A stretch of DNA of 64,000 bases from Oceaniferula spumae (GTDB taxonomy: Bacteria; Verrucomicrobiota; Verrucomicrobiia; Verrucomicrobiales; Akkermansiaceae), in the NCBI RefSeq assembly GCF_042849255.1, contig NZ_AP026866.1, forward strand, positions 372,001 through 436,000, read 5' to 3'. The notes under the pieces are model-generated. The model was not told the origin of the DNA. It was given only the letters and a program-made list of their open reading frames with translations, and did no database searches. This document shows, piece by piece, positions 1 through 8,569 of the stretch. Every line of letters begins with the position of its first letter. Position 1 is the first letter of the stretch. A program made the position numbers and the translations under genes.

Positions 1-1
1 G

Positions 2-265
2 ACTCAGCAGGAACTTGCTGATCGGTCGGGCATCAGTATATCCACCTTGAAGCTGATGGAGCACGAGGGCAAGGGGTCGTTACAACGCCTGGCAAAGGTC
101 GCTGTAGCGCTAGGACTCGACGGCGAGCTGCGCTTTTTATTTTCAGATCAAAGACGTTACGACTCCCTCGATGATGTCGAACGCACCTCGCGCCAACGTG
201 CCCCGAGAAAAGGGCGCGCAGCCAAGAAACCCACCACTTCCAAGAAACAGGATAACCAATCATGA
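2..265 (+). CDS. HipB-like XRE antitoxin, 3' part (gene begins before the window)
   Basis: The frame is open from the first bases of the window, so the gene starts upstream. The visible residues TQQELADRSGISISTLKLME look like the recognition half of an XRE/Cro helix-turn-helix. A basic tail (RKGRAAKKPTTSKKQ) follows. The stop TGA overlaps the ATG of the HipA gene in an ATGA arrangement, which implies translational coupling. HipB-type antitoxins bind operator DNA and their cognate HipA kinase. By this context the gene is the antitoxin and autorepressor of a hipBA module. The operator would lie outside the window. A TTG codon at position 47 could open a shorter frame, but it would cut the helix-turn-helix and is unlikely. 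Confidence 0.8.
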   Translation, partial: TQQELADRSGISISTLKLMEHEGKGSLQRLAKVAVALGLDGELRFLFSDQRRYDSLDDVERTSRQRAPRKGRAAKKPTTSKKQDNQS

Positions 266-1488
266 GAGTTGAAGTATTATATTTAGGCGGCGGCGAAAAC
301 GTCGTCATCGGCGAACTCGCCGAGGCTGCCGACGGCCGCATTTTTTTCGAATACCACCAAGAATGGCTGGCTCGTGGCACGGAGCTCTCACCTGTTTATC
401 TGCCTAACAGTCTTCAGGGATCGGTGACTACCCCTACACCTGAGTTCGGTCCGCTGTTTGGCTTGTTCGCAGACAGCCTGCCCGACTGGTGGGGGGAGCA
501 GATGATGAAGAGCTACTTTGGCGACAAGGGCATTCCGTGGAACAGGGTGACTGCTTTGCAAAAACTCGCCTGCGCCGGTGGCCACGCGATGGGAGCCTTG
601 GGCTATGAACCGCCATTGAGTGGCGGCACTTTCAGAGAGGAACTTACCGTCGAAGTCGCTGAGCTTGTCAGTAATGCCCACTCGTTTATTCACGGAGAAA
701 CCGGGGAGATGCTTCCCGGGTTATTGCGATCCGGCCTGTCGCCCGGAGGAGCCCAGCCGAAGGTTTTGTTAGGCTTTAATGATGACTTTTCAGAATCGGT
801 CGCCGGTGGTGGCCGCTTGCCCGAAGGATACGAGCGATGGTTATTAAAATTCGATCTCGATCCTGAATACGAACTTGGTCGTGAAGAGTATGCCTATTCA
901 CTGATGGCTCGTTCCGCAGGTATCCGGATGGCGGAAACCCACCTCTTGAATGGTGCCGAGGGTTCCTGCCATTTCCTCTCCAAACGTTTTGACCGCCCAG
1001 GTGATTCGCGACGTCATATCCACACTTATTCCGGACTGACTCATACTCTTGTTAGAAATGGATTGGAATACGGCGAACTCATGGACCTCACCAGGGTGCT
1101 GACTGGTAGTGAAGCCGAAGTGGAGGAGGTTTTCCTCCGTGCCTGCTTCAATGTGCTAGCCGGCAATGAGGATGATCATGGTAAAAATCACGCCTTCTTG
1201 ATGGAACCGGATGGGACATGGATTGTGTCACCTGCATATGACCTGACCAGAACATCAAACCCTCTGGTGAGCGGAATGCGTGCAGCTTCAGTCAATGGCA
1301 AGAGCGTCAATGTCGGTCGTGCTGATCTCAAACGCTTGGGTGAATCTCAAAGCGTCAGGCATATCGATCACACCATCGAGCGGGTGCTGGAAGCGATCAA
1401 TGACTGGCCGCGCTGGGCCGAACAAGCAGGCCTGAGCCCACATCGAACCGAGCAAGTGCGCGAAGAAATGCCCGGCACTGGGGCGTGA
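262..1488 (+). CDS. hipA: HipA family serine/threonine kinase toxin
   Basis: HipA kinases phosphorylate tRNA synthetases or other targets and cause growth arrest when not held by HipB. Seen here: an N-terminal HipA-N type region, the P-loop-like SGLSPGGAQPK at residues 157-167, the catalytic loop NEDDHGKNH at 302-310 (candidate catalytic Asp in this loop), and the metal-binding AYDLT at 325-329, where Asp327 stands in for the kinase DFG. All key kinase residues appear present. The protein has 408 residues, somewhat shorter than E. coli HipA (about 440). It starts inside the antitoxin stop codon (ATGA). The target cannot be told from sequence. Confidence 0.9.
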   Translation: MRVEVLYLGGGENVVIGELAEAADGRIFFEYHQEWLARGTELSPVYLPNSLQGSVTTPTPEFGPLFGLFADSLPDWWGEQMMKSYFGDKGIPWNRVTALQKLACAGGHAMGALGYEPPLSGGTFREELTVEVAELVSNAHSFIHGETGEMLPGLLRSGLSPGGAQPKVLLGFNDDFSESVAGGGRLPEGYERWLLKFDLDPEYELGREEYAYSLMARSAGIRMAETHLLNGAEGSCHFLSKRFDRPGDSRRHIHTYSGLTHTLVRNGLEYGELMDLTRVLTGSEAEVEEVFLRACFNVLAGNEDDHGKNHAFLMEPDGTWIVSPAYDLTRTSNPLVSGMRAASVNGKSVNVGRADLKRLGESQSVRHIDHTIERVLEAINDWPRWAEQAGLSPHRTEQVREEMPGTGA

Positions 1489-1546
1489 GATTTCCGTGTG
1501 ATTACTCACTGGCGGCATGCGACATCTTCTGCTTTATTGGTGTGGT

Positions 1547-2443
1547 ATGAATATGCTCCACTCCACACGCGCGATCACCTGTCTGGCCGCTTCGCTTTTT
1601 CTGACTTCAGTCACTGCCAGAGCGGGGGACTTTGAAACCACGTTCCGTAAAGAGGTATCAGCCTTTCTCAATGGGCTGGATGAATCACAATCGAAAGCTT
1701 GTCTGTATCCAGTGACCGATAAAAACCGGTGGCAAATGCAATTTACCGGTGGCAAACGCCCGGGGATTCTGATTTCCAAATTGTCTGAGACCCAGCGTGC
1801 ACAATTGGACAAAACTCTCCGGCTTGTGCTTTCAGCAGAAGGCTTAAAACTGGCCGAAGCTGTGGCGAAGCAGGATACTCCTGACGGCATAGGAAAATAC
1901 TGGATCACTTGCTATGGCGATCCGCGGAAAAAAGAGAACTTTGCTTTTCGTATCGCTGAACACCATCTGACAGTGGTGCACTTGGAAGTGGCGGAGGGAG
2001 AGACCAAGGAATTCGGTCCCATTTTGTTAGGTTCGGATCCGGCTCTTGTTTGGCAGGAAGATGAGAAGAGAATGATCGAGGCTTGGAAAAAAATTGCGGA
2101 TAAGAAACTTCTCATCAAAGGTAAAAGGGGAGTTTCTAGTGCTCCCATGAATGAAACGGATGGCGTTGCATTTACTTCGATCAATGCAGCTGGCCAGCAG
2201 GCATTGAAAGAGGTCTGGAATCATCGTTTACGCATCTTCACTCAACCTATCCAAGACCGGATCAACCGCTTACATAAAGCGCGCGGCGGATGGGAAAAGT
2301 CTCGGGTCGCATTTTATAACCAAGAGCCGGAGAAACTATGTATTGACGGTGGACGTTGGGATTTTAAATGCGGTTTGCCTGGCATGGTGTGGGACTTGGA
2401 GAACAGCCGTGGTCACATTCACTTGAGCCTTTGGGTGAAGTGA
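1547..2443 (+). CDS. secreted DUF3500-like protein
   Basis: The N-terminus MNMLHSTRAITCLAASLFLTSVTARA reads as a signal peptide cleaved after ARA, so the product is probably exported. An ATG at 1517 would add ten residues before it. I chose 1547 because the hydrophobic core is then normally placed. The body shows the pattern I associate with DUF3500: NRWQMQFTG, a KLSETQRAQLDKTLRLVLS stretch, AEHHLTVVHLEV, FGPILLGSDPALVW and a C-terminal GHIHLSLWVK with conserved His. Function of the family is unknown. It lies alone, 58 bases after hipA, and converges on the glycosyltransferase at 2446. I rely on pattern memory for the family, so the assignment is moderate. Confidence 0.6.
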   Translation: MNMLHSTRAITCLAASLFLTSVTARAGDFETTFRKEVSAFLNGLDESQSKACLYPVTDKNRWQMQFTGGKRPGILISKLSETQRAQLDKTLRLVLSAEGLKLAEAVAKQDTPDGIGKYWITCYGDPRKKENFAFRIAEHHLTVVHLEVAEGETKEFGPILLGSDPALVWQEDEKRMIEAWKKIADKKLLIKGKRGVSSAPMNETDGVAFTSINAAGQQALKEVWNHRLRIFTQPIQDRINRLHKARGGWEKSRVAFYNQEPEKLCIDGGRWDFKCGLPGMVWDLENSRGHIHLSLWVK

Positions 2444-2445
2444 AT

Positions 2446-3474
2446 CTAAGCAGCGATCCAGAAGTCGATGCCTTCAACTCGGCCAAGGTCTAACAACTGA
2501 CCCCTGACAACATCTCCTGCACCACGGGATGCAACGTAGCAGACGATGACCGCATTCTCTGCTTTTGGCAGATGATCCACTGCGACCACTGGCCGCCCTT
2601 GGAGGTAATTGCCTATCTTGCGCGGATCTACGTCCACGAACCCTGATGCTTTTTTCCAGTTACGCTCAAGCGTTTTCGCTAGTTTTCTAGCTGGTCGACC
2701 CGCACCCCAGATCCAAAGGTCACGGTCTCCGCAGCCACTCTGCTGAATGGCTTTGGTGAGGTAAGGCGCCTTGCATCGGTGAAATGCTTCCATGTCATAA
2801 CGCGCATCATTGCGTGAGAGCCGGGTGGAGGGATCATGCCAATCGAACAAGACCTCAGGCACTTTGGCCACCTGGGCTCCTCGATCGATCCAGCGGAGAA
2901 AGCACTCGTAGTCTTCAGGAAAGTCACCGTCAGCATAGGCAGGGCCATTTACTAACAGTTCTTTTCTGAACATGAGTGTAGGGTGGGGTGTGGGGAGATC
3001 GATAAAGCGGCTCAGGCGGATTTGATCCTTTGTTATTTGACGATTTGCCCAATCGACGTGATGCGCATATCCACCGGCGGATTCATGACTACCTGCGAAG
3101 TTGACCAGACAGGAAATAATGTCGATTTCAGGTGATTCTTGCAGTGCACACCATTGCTTTTCAAGCCGCATAGGTAATGAAACATCGTCTGCATCCATGC
3201 GGGCGATCAATGGAGCCTGGGCTAAACTGTAACCGTAATTCGAAGCTCCGACCACGCCAAGGTGAGGTCTACGGATCAGTCTGATTTTTTCTGGCAGCTT
3301 TTTGGATATCGCCTCTACCAAATTAGCAGAATCGTCTTGAGATCCGTCATCGATGACGATGAGTTCCCAGTCAGTGAAACTCTGCGTGATGATACTCTCC
3401 ACAGCCCGAACAACCGTGCCCGCTGCGTTATAGCAGGGCATGACCACTGATACTTTCGGAATGCGTCTCGCCAT
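2446..3474 (-). CDS. glycosyltransferase family 2 with C-terminal Rossmann-like domain
   Basis: This is a GT-A fold sugar transferase that would add a sugar from a nucleotide donor to a glycan or lipid carrier. The N-terminus has VSVVMPCYNAAGTV and LIVIDDGSQDDS, followed by the metal-binding RMDADDVSLPMRLEKQ, all typical of GT2 (residues about 7-110). From about residue 250 a separate segment begins with DLWIWGAGRPARKLAKTLE. It contains GFVDVDPRKIG and resembles a nucleotide-binding Rossmann half-domain sometimes appended to GT2 enzymes. There is no membrane segment. It stands alone, converging on the gene before it, and is 10 kb or more from the main polysaccharide locus, so its product is unknown. 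Confidence 0.85.
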   Translation of the reverse strand: MARRIPKVSVVMPCYNAAGTVVRAVESIITQSFTDWELIVIDDGSQDDSANLVEAISKKLPEKIRLIRRPHLGVVGASNYGYSLAQAPLIARMDADDVSLPMRLEKQWCALQESPEIDIISCLVNFAGSHESAGGYAHHVDWANRQITKDQIRLSRFIDLPTPHPTLMFRKELLVNGPAYADGDFPEDYECFLRWIDRGAQVAKVPEVLFDWHDPSTRLSRNDARYDMEAFHRCKAPYLTKAIQQSGCGDRDLWIWGAGRPARKLAKTLERNWKKASGFVDVDPRKIGNYLQGRPVVAVDHLPKAENAVIVCYVASRGAGDVVRGQLLDLGRVEGIDFWIAA

Positions 3475-3579
3475 GGCTCAGACTAAACATCCACCGCGCA
3501 TTTTGACTACCAAAGATAAAAATAGATGTCACAATACCAAACACATCTGGCAATAGATCATAGAAACCCACACCTCGAT

Positions 3580-4065
3580 ATGAATCCCAACGATTACATT
3601 CCAAAGCCTTGCCACGAAAACTGGAACGCCATGAGTGGCGATGAAAAACGAAAGTTCTGTGCCAAGTGCAGCACCCATGTGCATGATCTCAGTGAAAAAT
3701 CAGCTGAGGAAATCAGGTCCTTACACGAGGCCAATGGAGGCAAACTCTGTGGATCGTTTAAGCTGAGATCATCACTCGCTCTGGGATCCGGTATTGCGTC
3801 TTTGGCTCTGGCATCTTGTAACAGCGACAAGGGGGCGCACCGACCCGATCAACCCGGACCAAGACTAGCAGGTGCCATCTGTCCGCCACCGGAACAAACG
3901 GACCACGGCGACAAAGCAAAGCCGAAACACAAGTTCGCCAAACCTCCGGGAAAGGGCAAAGTTGTAAAACCCAAGGATAAACCAGTGAAGAAAATCGTTC
4001 CTCCTGAACCCATGTTACTCGGAGAAATCCATGTGCCCGAGCGAGAGCGTTTTCCAGAAGCCTAA
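3580..4065 (+). CDS. Cys-motif protein with lipobox-like segment and Lys/Pro-rich tail
   Basis: I do not recognise a named function. From the ATG at 3580 the protein has 161 residues. The first 60 carry a compact Cys/His pattern: C11, W15, then FCAKC (C27, C30), HVHDLS and LCGSF (C57), which looks metal-binding or redox-active. I know similar C-W-FCxxC-HDL segments from Bacteroidota and Verrucomicrobiota proteins. A hydrophobic run follows and ends in LALASC (C80), shaped like an internal lipobox or membrane anchor. The last 80 residues are Lys/Pro-rich (GKGKVVKPKDKPVKK), like a periplasm-spanning or wall-binding linker. An ATG at 3526 would add 18 residues. It converges with the acyltransferase gene, 10 bases away. 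Confidence 0.65.
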   Translation: MNPNDYIPKPCHENWNAMSGDEKRKFCAKCSTHVHDLSEKSAEEIRSLHEANGGKLCGSFKLRSSLALGSGIASLALASCNSDKGAHRPDQPGPRLAGAICPPPEQTDHGDKAKPKHKFAKPPGKGKVVKPKDKPVKKIVPPEPMLLGEIHVPERERFPEA

Positions 4066-4075
4066 GTTCAGAAAG

Positions 4076-5209
4076 TTAGACGCTCAGAAAGGCTTTTCGG
4101 CGATAGAGCCAGAAAAGTGCCAGCCACTGCACCAGCACGAGCCCGCCTAACAGAACAAGCTGCTGCATGCCTGTGTCAGACAGCGTGCCTGAGTAACCAC
4201 GGAAAAAGAAATCACGAATATTTCCCCACGGCACATACCACTGGCTGGCGTAGATCAAGATCGAGTTCATACCGATGGGTAGAAAAATCCAGCCAATCCA
4301 CCGTTGTTTCCAGACATCCATCACGATGTAAAAGAGCGCGAGAAGTAGAAACGACCAACCAGCCGACCACAGAATAAACGAAGGTGACCACAGATCTTTA
4401 ATGATGGGGAAAACCAACCCCCAGCTCCAGCCCAGCGCCAAGCAAACTAGTCCGGCTGCCAGAAGTTCCATGCCACAGCGCATTCTGGCTCTACCATAAC
4501 CGCGTAGCCATTCGCCGGCCAAGGCACCTAACAGACACAACATGCCAGCTGGAATGATACGAATGCTTCCCTCTGGATCATAGTCGCCTCGATAAAGATT
4601 GGTTTCTATCAGGTTCCGATCCATCCATGCGGCCAGGTTGTTGTGCGGTGTAAGGCTGGTTCCTTTTCCTGGGTAAGGTAAATAGATCATCACCACATGG
4701 TAGAAGATCAGGACGCCAAAGAATATCACCAGTCTTTTTTTCCAAGAAGCCACATGCAGAGTGATACTTGCTCCAATGAGGTAGCTCATGCCAATCAACC
4801 ACAACACCGTGTAAAGCCGGATCTGTTCAGGTTGAAACCGAAGGGCAGTAAAGCTCAAGCCGATCAATACGAGAACGGCTGCCCGACGAATGATTCTCGA
4901 CTGTAAAAGTATCGCCGAGGCGCCGTCATCGAGCTTGGCGATGATCGAATAGGGCACCGCCACTCCGGACATGAATACGAAGAGAGGGAAGATCAGATCA
5001 AAAAAGCGAAAGCCTTCCCACTGCACATGTTTCATCTGCTCGGACAAGGTTCCTACAAGTTCTTCCGGTAGATGGAATACCTTGGCCAAGGCGACAACCA
5101 GTCCTGCTCCGCCGATAATCCAAAACATGTCGAAGCCTCGTAACGCATCCAGCGAAACCAACCGCTGGGATTGATCCGAGTTCTTTTTCTTTTTAGTTTC
5201 TTCTGACAT
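4076..5209 (-). CDS. HGSNAT/DUF5009-type multi-pass membrane acyltransferase
   Basis: The signature SLDALRGFDMFWIIGG directly after a short charged N-terminus is the hallmark of DUF5009 and heparan-alpha-glucosaminide N-acetyltransferase-like proteins (YeiB/NagX group). These are thought to transfer acetyl groups across the membrane to sugars. About ten hydrophobic segments follow; FFDLIFPLFVFMSGVAVP is the conserved second block. I placed the start at the ATG before SEETKKKK, because the longer reading from 5272 adds 21 unlikely residues. The length, 377 residues, fits the family. Substrate is unknown; cell-wall amino sugar or exported glycan is plausible. Confidence 0.85.
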   Translation of the reverse strand: MSEETKKKKNSDQSQRLVSLDALRGFDMFWIIGGAGLVVALAKVFHLPEELVGTLSEQMKHVQWEGFRFFDLIFPLFVFMSGVAVPYSIIAKLDDGASAILLQSRIIRRAAVLVLIGLSFTALRFQPEQIRLYTVLWLIGMSYLIGASITLHVASWKKRLVIFFGVLIFYHVVMIYLPYPGKGTSLTPHNNLAAWMDRNLIETNLYRGDYDPEGSIRIIPAGMLCLLGALAGEWLRGYGRARMRCGMELLAAGLVCLALGWSWGLVFPIIKDLWSPSFILWSAGWSFLLLALFYIVMDVWKQRWIGWIFLPIGMNSILIYASQWYVPWGNIRDFFFRGYSGTLSDTGMQQLVLLGGLVLVQWLALFWLYRRKAFLSV

Positions 5210-5373
5210 AGGCAGCTGGCTGGCGACTGATCTTGAGGCATAGTCCGAGAGCCAACACCGAATGACGAGCATAATCTAGCATATGCTGATATTTTAGCAT
5301 GTAATAAGTGAAGAGGGGTGATTCTTGTAAACAGGAGGTATAGTAAGAGCCCAGAATCGCCAGATAATAGGAT

Positions 5374-6225
5374 ATGACCAATTTCGCGCTTTCGCCTGGT
5401 GTGGTTTTCAACACAATGCCGCGCATGGACGCACTCTCAGACACACTGACTGAATGTATCGATCTTGTGCGCAAGGTAGGTGCTTTTCAATTGCAGCACT
5501 TCCGCAAAATGCCTGAGAATGCGGAGGATATGAAGGCTGTGCGAGAGACGGTTTCATTTGTCGATGTGGAGTCGGAAAAGATGCTCTCGGATGGATTGTT
5601 GCCACTGGTGGAAAATGCCGGGTTTTATGGTGAGGAAAGTGGTAAGTCCGGTAGCCAGGAACTCGTGTGGATTGTTGACCCGTTAGACGGCACCACCAAT
5701 TACCTGAGCGGACTCGACCAGTTTTCAATTTCTGTGGCCCTGGTGAACGACGGTCGACCCGTGTTAGGTGTCGTCTACAAGCCGTCAACCGGTGAGGTTT
5801 ATTCCAGCGTTCAAGGGCAGGGGGCGTGTTACAACGGCGCCCTGACTAGGCCTGTACACCCGGGTATCGAGGCCAAAGACGCTTTGTTTTCGACTGGCTT
5901 CCCATATCGGTCAGCTGACGTAGCCGAGCAGTTTTTCAAAGCCGCGGCTGAAGTGCTGACTCTGGGAAGAGGTATTCGTCGCTCTGCCAGCGCCGCGCTC
6001 GATGTCGCCAATTTATCTATGGGCTGGCACCAAGGGTTTTGGGAAACAGATCTACAGCCATACGATATTGCCGCCGGGATGCTGATGATGGAGGAAAACG
6101 GAGTGCTCGTGACCAACCAAAACGGCGAACCCTACGACATGTTTAACGACAGGTTAATGGTCGCAGGCTTGCCAAAGGTGCATGCTGAACTGTTGAAAGT
6201 GATTGCGAAGAACTACGAGCTCTAG
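5374..6225 (+). CDS. inositol monophosphatase family protein
   Basis: This is a Mg2+-dependent sugar or inositol phosphatase. The three metal-site motifs of the family are present: GEES, VDPLDGTTNYLSG (consensus DPxDGTxN) and LQPYDIAAGMLMMEENG near the C-terminus. From 5374 the protein has 283 residues. A later ATG at 5425 would give 266, closer to the usual length, but an AGGAT stretch sits a few bases before the first ATG, so I keep it. Substrate cannot be inferred; family members act on inositol-1-phosphate, fructose-1,6-bisphosphate, histidinol phosphate or PAP. It is divergent from the acyltransferase gene and followed by a long non-coding gap. Confidence 0.9.
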   Translation: MTNFALSPGVVFNTMPRMDALSDTLTECIDLVRKVGAFQLQHFRKMPENAEDMKAVRETVSFVDVESEKMLSDGLLPLVENAGFYGEESGKSGSQELVWIVDPLDGTTNYLSGLDQFSISVALVNDGRPVLGVVYKPSTGEVYSSVQGQGACYNGALTRPVHPGIEAKDALFSTGFPYRSADVAEQFFKAAAEVLTLGRGIRRSASAALDVANLSMGWHQGFWETDLQPYDIAAGMLMMEENGVLVTNQNGEPYDMFNDRLMVAGLPKVHAELLKVIAKNYEL

Positions 6226-6554
6226 GCATGAACTCTGAGTTTGTAATCACAGGCGATTTAATACTCAGCCAATTCTTACATGGGGAACGATACTGCATCA
6301 TGACGCCTATATTTACAACCACGCATTACATGCATTGTGCGAAGTTGTAAATAGTGGTTGTAGAATGGTGCCTTAAGGGCTGTGGTTGGCAATATTTGAG
6401 CATTCACGGCTACTCGTGCGTGAATATGGCCATTTTGTGCCTGACTCAATACAGCTACATAAAACGCTCCATGCTCGTTATCGAGCATGGAGCGTTGATT
6501 TAGATTTTTTTATCGAGCAGCGCGCCATAATGACCGCTGCCAACTTACACGCGA
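6226..6554. other. 329-base intergenic region with inverted repeats
   Basis: No convincing gene is present. The region lies between two converging genes. It holds a pair of 10-base inverted arms (TATTTACAAC at 6310-6319, GTTGTAAATA at 6344-6353), with an alternative ACAACCAC/GTGGTTGT pairing next to it. A perfect 15-bp hairpin at 6463-6496 follows. A small RNA ending at that hairpin is possible but unproven. Confidence 0.5.
6463..6511 (+). terminator. strong hairpin with T tract
   Basis: Perfect 15-bp stem AACGCTCCATGCTCG with a four-base TTAT loop, then GATTTAGA and seven T (6505-6511). It is read as a rho-independent terminator on the plus strand. It lies about 240 bases after the inositol monophosphatase stop, which is far for that gene alone. 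No T tract follows on the minus strand, so it would not serve htpG. Confidence 0.65.
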
Positions 6555-8405
6555 TTACTTCTTCTCAACGAGCTTAGCGATCAGCTCATTCATGCGTTTG
6601 GCCATCTGGTGTGGGTTTTCCAGGAGTCCGGCTGCAAGCAGCGCGTTGTCAGTCAGCTGTTGTGCGACCAGTTTTGCGGTGTCCTCATCGGACTCCACCA
6701 GCTGTGACAGTCCGTGAATCACTTCGTGGCGTGGATTGATTTCCAACGTCGCTTTGGTGACTGGCATGTCCTGGCCCATTGCCTGCATCATGGCACGCAT
6801 CTGTGCGTTTGGTGCTTCCTTGGGTGTTAAGGCGGCTACAGGGCTGTCGATAAGTCGACCGGATGACTCGACCTTATCGATGCGCTCTGAGAGCTCTTTT
6901 TCGAGGAATTTGATCAGCTTCTTCGCTGCTTTTTTGTCGAGTTCCTCGCCTTCAGTCGCTACGTCGTCGAGTTCGATTTCTCCACGGTCGGCAGAAACAA
7001 GTTTCTTGCCTTTGAACTCAGGCAGAGCATCCATGACGTATTGATCGACGGGCTCAGTGAAGAAACAGACTTCCAGTCCGCGCGCCTTGAATGCCTCAAG
7101 GTATGGACCGCTTTCGATGGCGTCACGGGACATTCCGGTGAGGTAGTAAATGTTCTCCTGCTCGTCTTTGGCGCAATCGATGTATTCGGAGAAGGATGTC
7201 AGTTTTCCAGCCTCTTCAAGGGAGCTTTCAAAGCGCATCAGGCCTGCGAGTTGCTCCTGATGTTCGTAGCTGGTAGCGATACCTTCCTTGAGGAATCGGC
7301 TGAATTTCTTGTAGAATTCCAGATAAGCCTCGGTGTTGTTCTTAGCCTCTTTCTCGAGGAATTTCAGGTAGCGTTTGGTGATCAGGCCGTTGAGTTTCTG
7401 CACCAGTGCGCTGTCCTGCATGGACTCACGAGAGATGTTCAACGGCAGATCTTCACTGTCGATGACACCGCGAAGGAATCTCAGCCATTCAGGCAGAAGT
7501 TTTTCAGGTTTGGCATCGATCAGCACCTTGCGGCAGTAAAGTGAAACCCCGGCTTCCATCTGGCCCATGCCAAACTGCTCGGTGTTCTCAGTCGGTGTAA
7601 ACAGCAGAGCGTGAATGGATAATGGAGCATCCGCGCTGAAGTGCATGGTGTAGCGAGGATCATCGAATGCGTGTGCGGTGAACTTGTAGAACGCGTTGTA
7701 TTGCTCCTCGGTGACGTCTGATTTGCTCTTCAGCCACAGGGCTTCAACGGTGTTGATGTGCTCGCCGTTCAGCTTGATTGGGAAAGACACAAAGTTGGAA
7801 TATTTCTCAAGAATGCTCTTGATGCGAGCCTCCTTGGCGAACTCCTCCATGCCCTCCTTCAGGTGAACAACAATTTCGCAGCCGCGCTTGGCATCAGCTT
7901 TGTCGTCGATGCTGTAACCACTGGCTCCGTCACTGCTCCAAGTGTGGCCTGGGCTGTCTTTTTCCCAAGAATGAGTGTGAACCTCCACCTTGTGAGCGGC
8001 CATGAACGCGGAGTAGAAACCGACACCAAACTGCCCGATGACATCGGCGTTGTTGTCACCCTTCTCTTTCATTTTCTCAAGAAACGCTTTGGTTCCTGAG
8101 TGAGCGATTGTGCCAAGATTCTCGACGAGTTCGTCGCGATTCATACCGATACCGCTGTCGGAAATAGTCAGCGTATTGTTTTCTTCATCGGTGGTAATCT
8201 CGATCGCCAGTTCGCGTTCGGCTTCAAAAATATCCTTCTCAGTGAGTTGCTTGAGACGCATTTTCTCCAGGGCATCGGAAGCATTGGAAACAAGCTCGCG
8301 GACGAAGATTTCCTTGTCGGTATAGAGCGAGTGAATGACGATGTCGAGAAGCTGGCGGACCTCCGCCTGGAAGGAGTGAGTGTGTTCTTCTGTGGCTGTA
8401 GACAT
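6555..8405 (-). CDS. htpG: molecular chaperone HtpG (Hsp90)
   Basis: This is a cytosolic ATP-dependent chaperone of the Hsp90 family. The N-terminal GHKL ATPase domain is clear: ELVSNASDALEKMR, ISDSGIGMNRDEL, GTIAHSGTKAF and IGQFGVGFYSAFM. The middle domain has LPLNISRESMQ, and the C-terminal dimerisation domain ends in LVEKK. With the ATG at 8405 the protein has 616 residues, normal for HtpG. An upstream reading from 8528 would run through the terminator of the next gene and is rejected. I found no CIRCE element upstream. A TATAAT lies only a few bases before the ATG and may be chance. Confidence 0.97.
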   Translation of the reverse strand: MSTATEEHTHSFQAEVRQLLDIVIHSLYTDKEIFVRELVSNASDALEKMRLKQLTEKDIFEAERELAIEITTDEENNTLTISDSGIGMNRDELVENLGTIAHSGTKAFLEKMKEKGDNNADVIGQFGVGFYSAFMAAHKVEVHTHSWEKDSPGHTWSSDGASGYSIDDKADAKRGCEIVVHLKEGMEEFAKEARIKSILEKYSNFVSFPIKLNGEHINTVEALWLKSKSDVTEEQYNAFYKFTAHAFDDPRYTMHFSADAPLSIHALLFTPTENTEQFGMGQMEAGVSLYCRKVLIDAKPEKLLPEWLRFLRGVIDSEDLPLNISRESMQDSALVQKLNGLITKRYLKFLEKEAKNNTEAYLEFYKKFSRFLKEGIATSYEHQEQLAGLMRFESSLEEAGKLTSFSEYIDCAKDEQENIYYLTGMSRDAIESGPYLEAFKARGLEVCFFTEPVDQYVMDALPEFKGKKLVSADRGEIELDDVATEGEELDKKAAKKLIKFLEKELSERIDKVESSGRLIDSPVAALTPKEAPNAQMRAMMQAMGQDMPVTKATLEINPRHEVIHGLSQLVESDEDTAKLVAQQLTDNALLAAGLLENPHQMAKRMNELIAKLVEKK

Positions 8406-8505
8406 AGTTATTATAGTGGTAGTTGTATTTTGAGACGGGGAAATGCGGTTTCCCGCGGGCGGAAAATAGCCAGACTCCCCCTCCCTGCAAGTGAAAATCG
8501 AGGCA

Positions 8506-8541
8506 CAAAAAAACCTCCGCACCAGCATGGGAGCGGAGGTT
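8506..8541 (-). terminator. rho-independent terminator after the small membrane protein gene
   Basis: The arms AACCTCCGC (8512-8520) and GCGGAGGTT (8533-8541) form a 9-bp stem with a 12-base loop. Read on the minus strand, the stem is followed by a run of T (complement of the A run ending at 8511). It sits 29 bases after the stop of the minus-strand gene at 8570 and separates it from htpG. Confidence 0.85.
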
Positions 8542-8569
8542 GGTTGAATCTAGCTGATGGACAAGCCGG

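Noticed and set aside
6386..6577. Plus-strand frame across the intergenic hairpin
   Set aside because: It runs through the perfect hairpin and into the end of htpG on the other strand; no family resemblance.
8406..8460. Heat-shock operator or sigma-32 promoter for htpG
   Set aside because: No CIRCE inverted repeat and no convincing heat-shock boxes; the TATAAT near the ATG lacks a -35 partner.
8406..8528. Longer HtpG starting at 8528
   Set aside because: The extra 41 residues are read through the terminator of the neighbouring gene and are not part of any HtpG.
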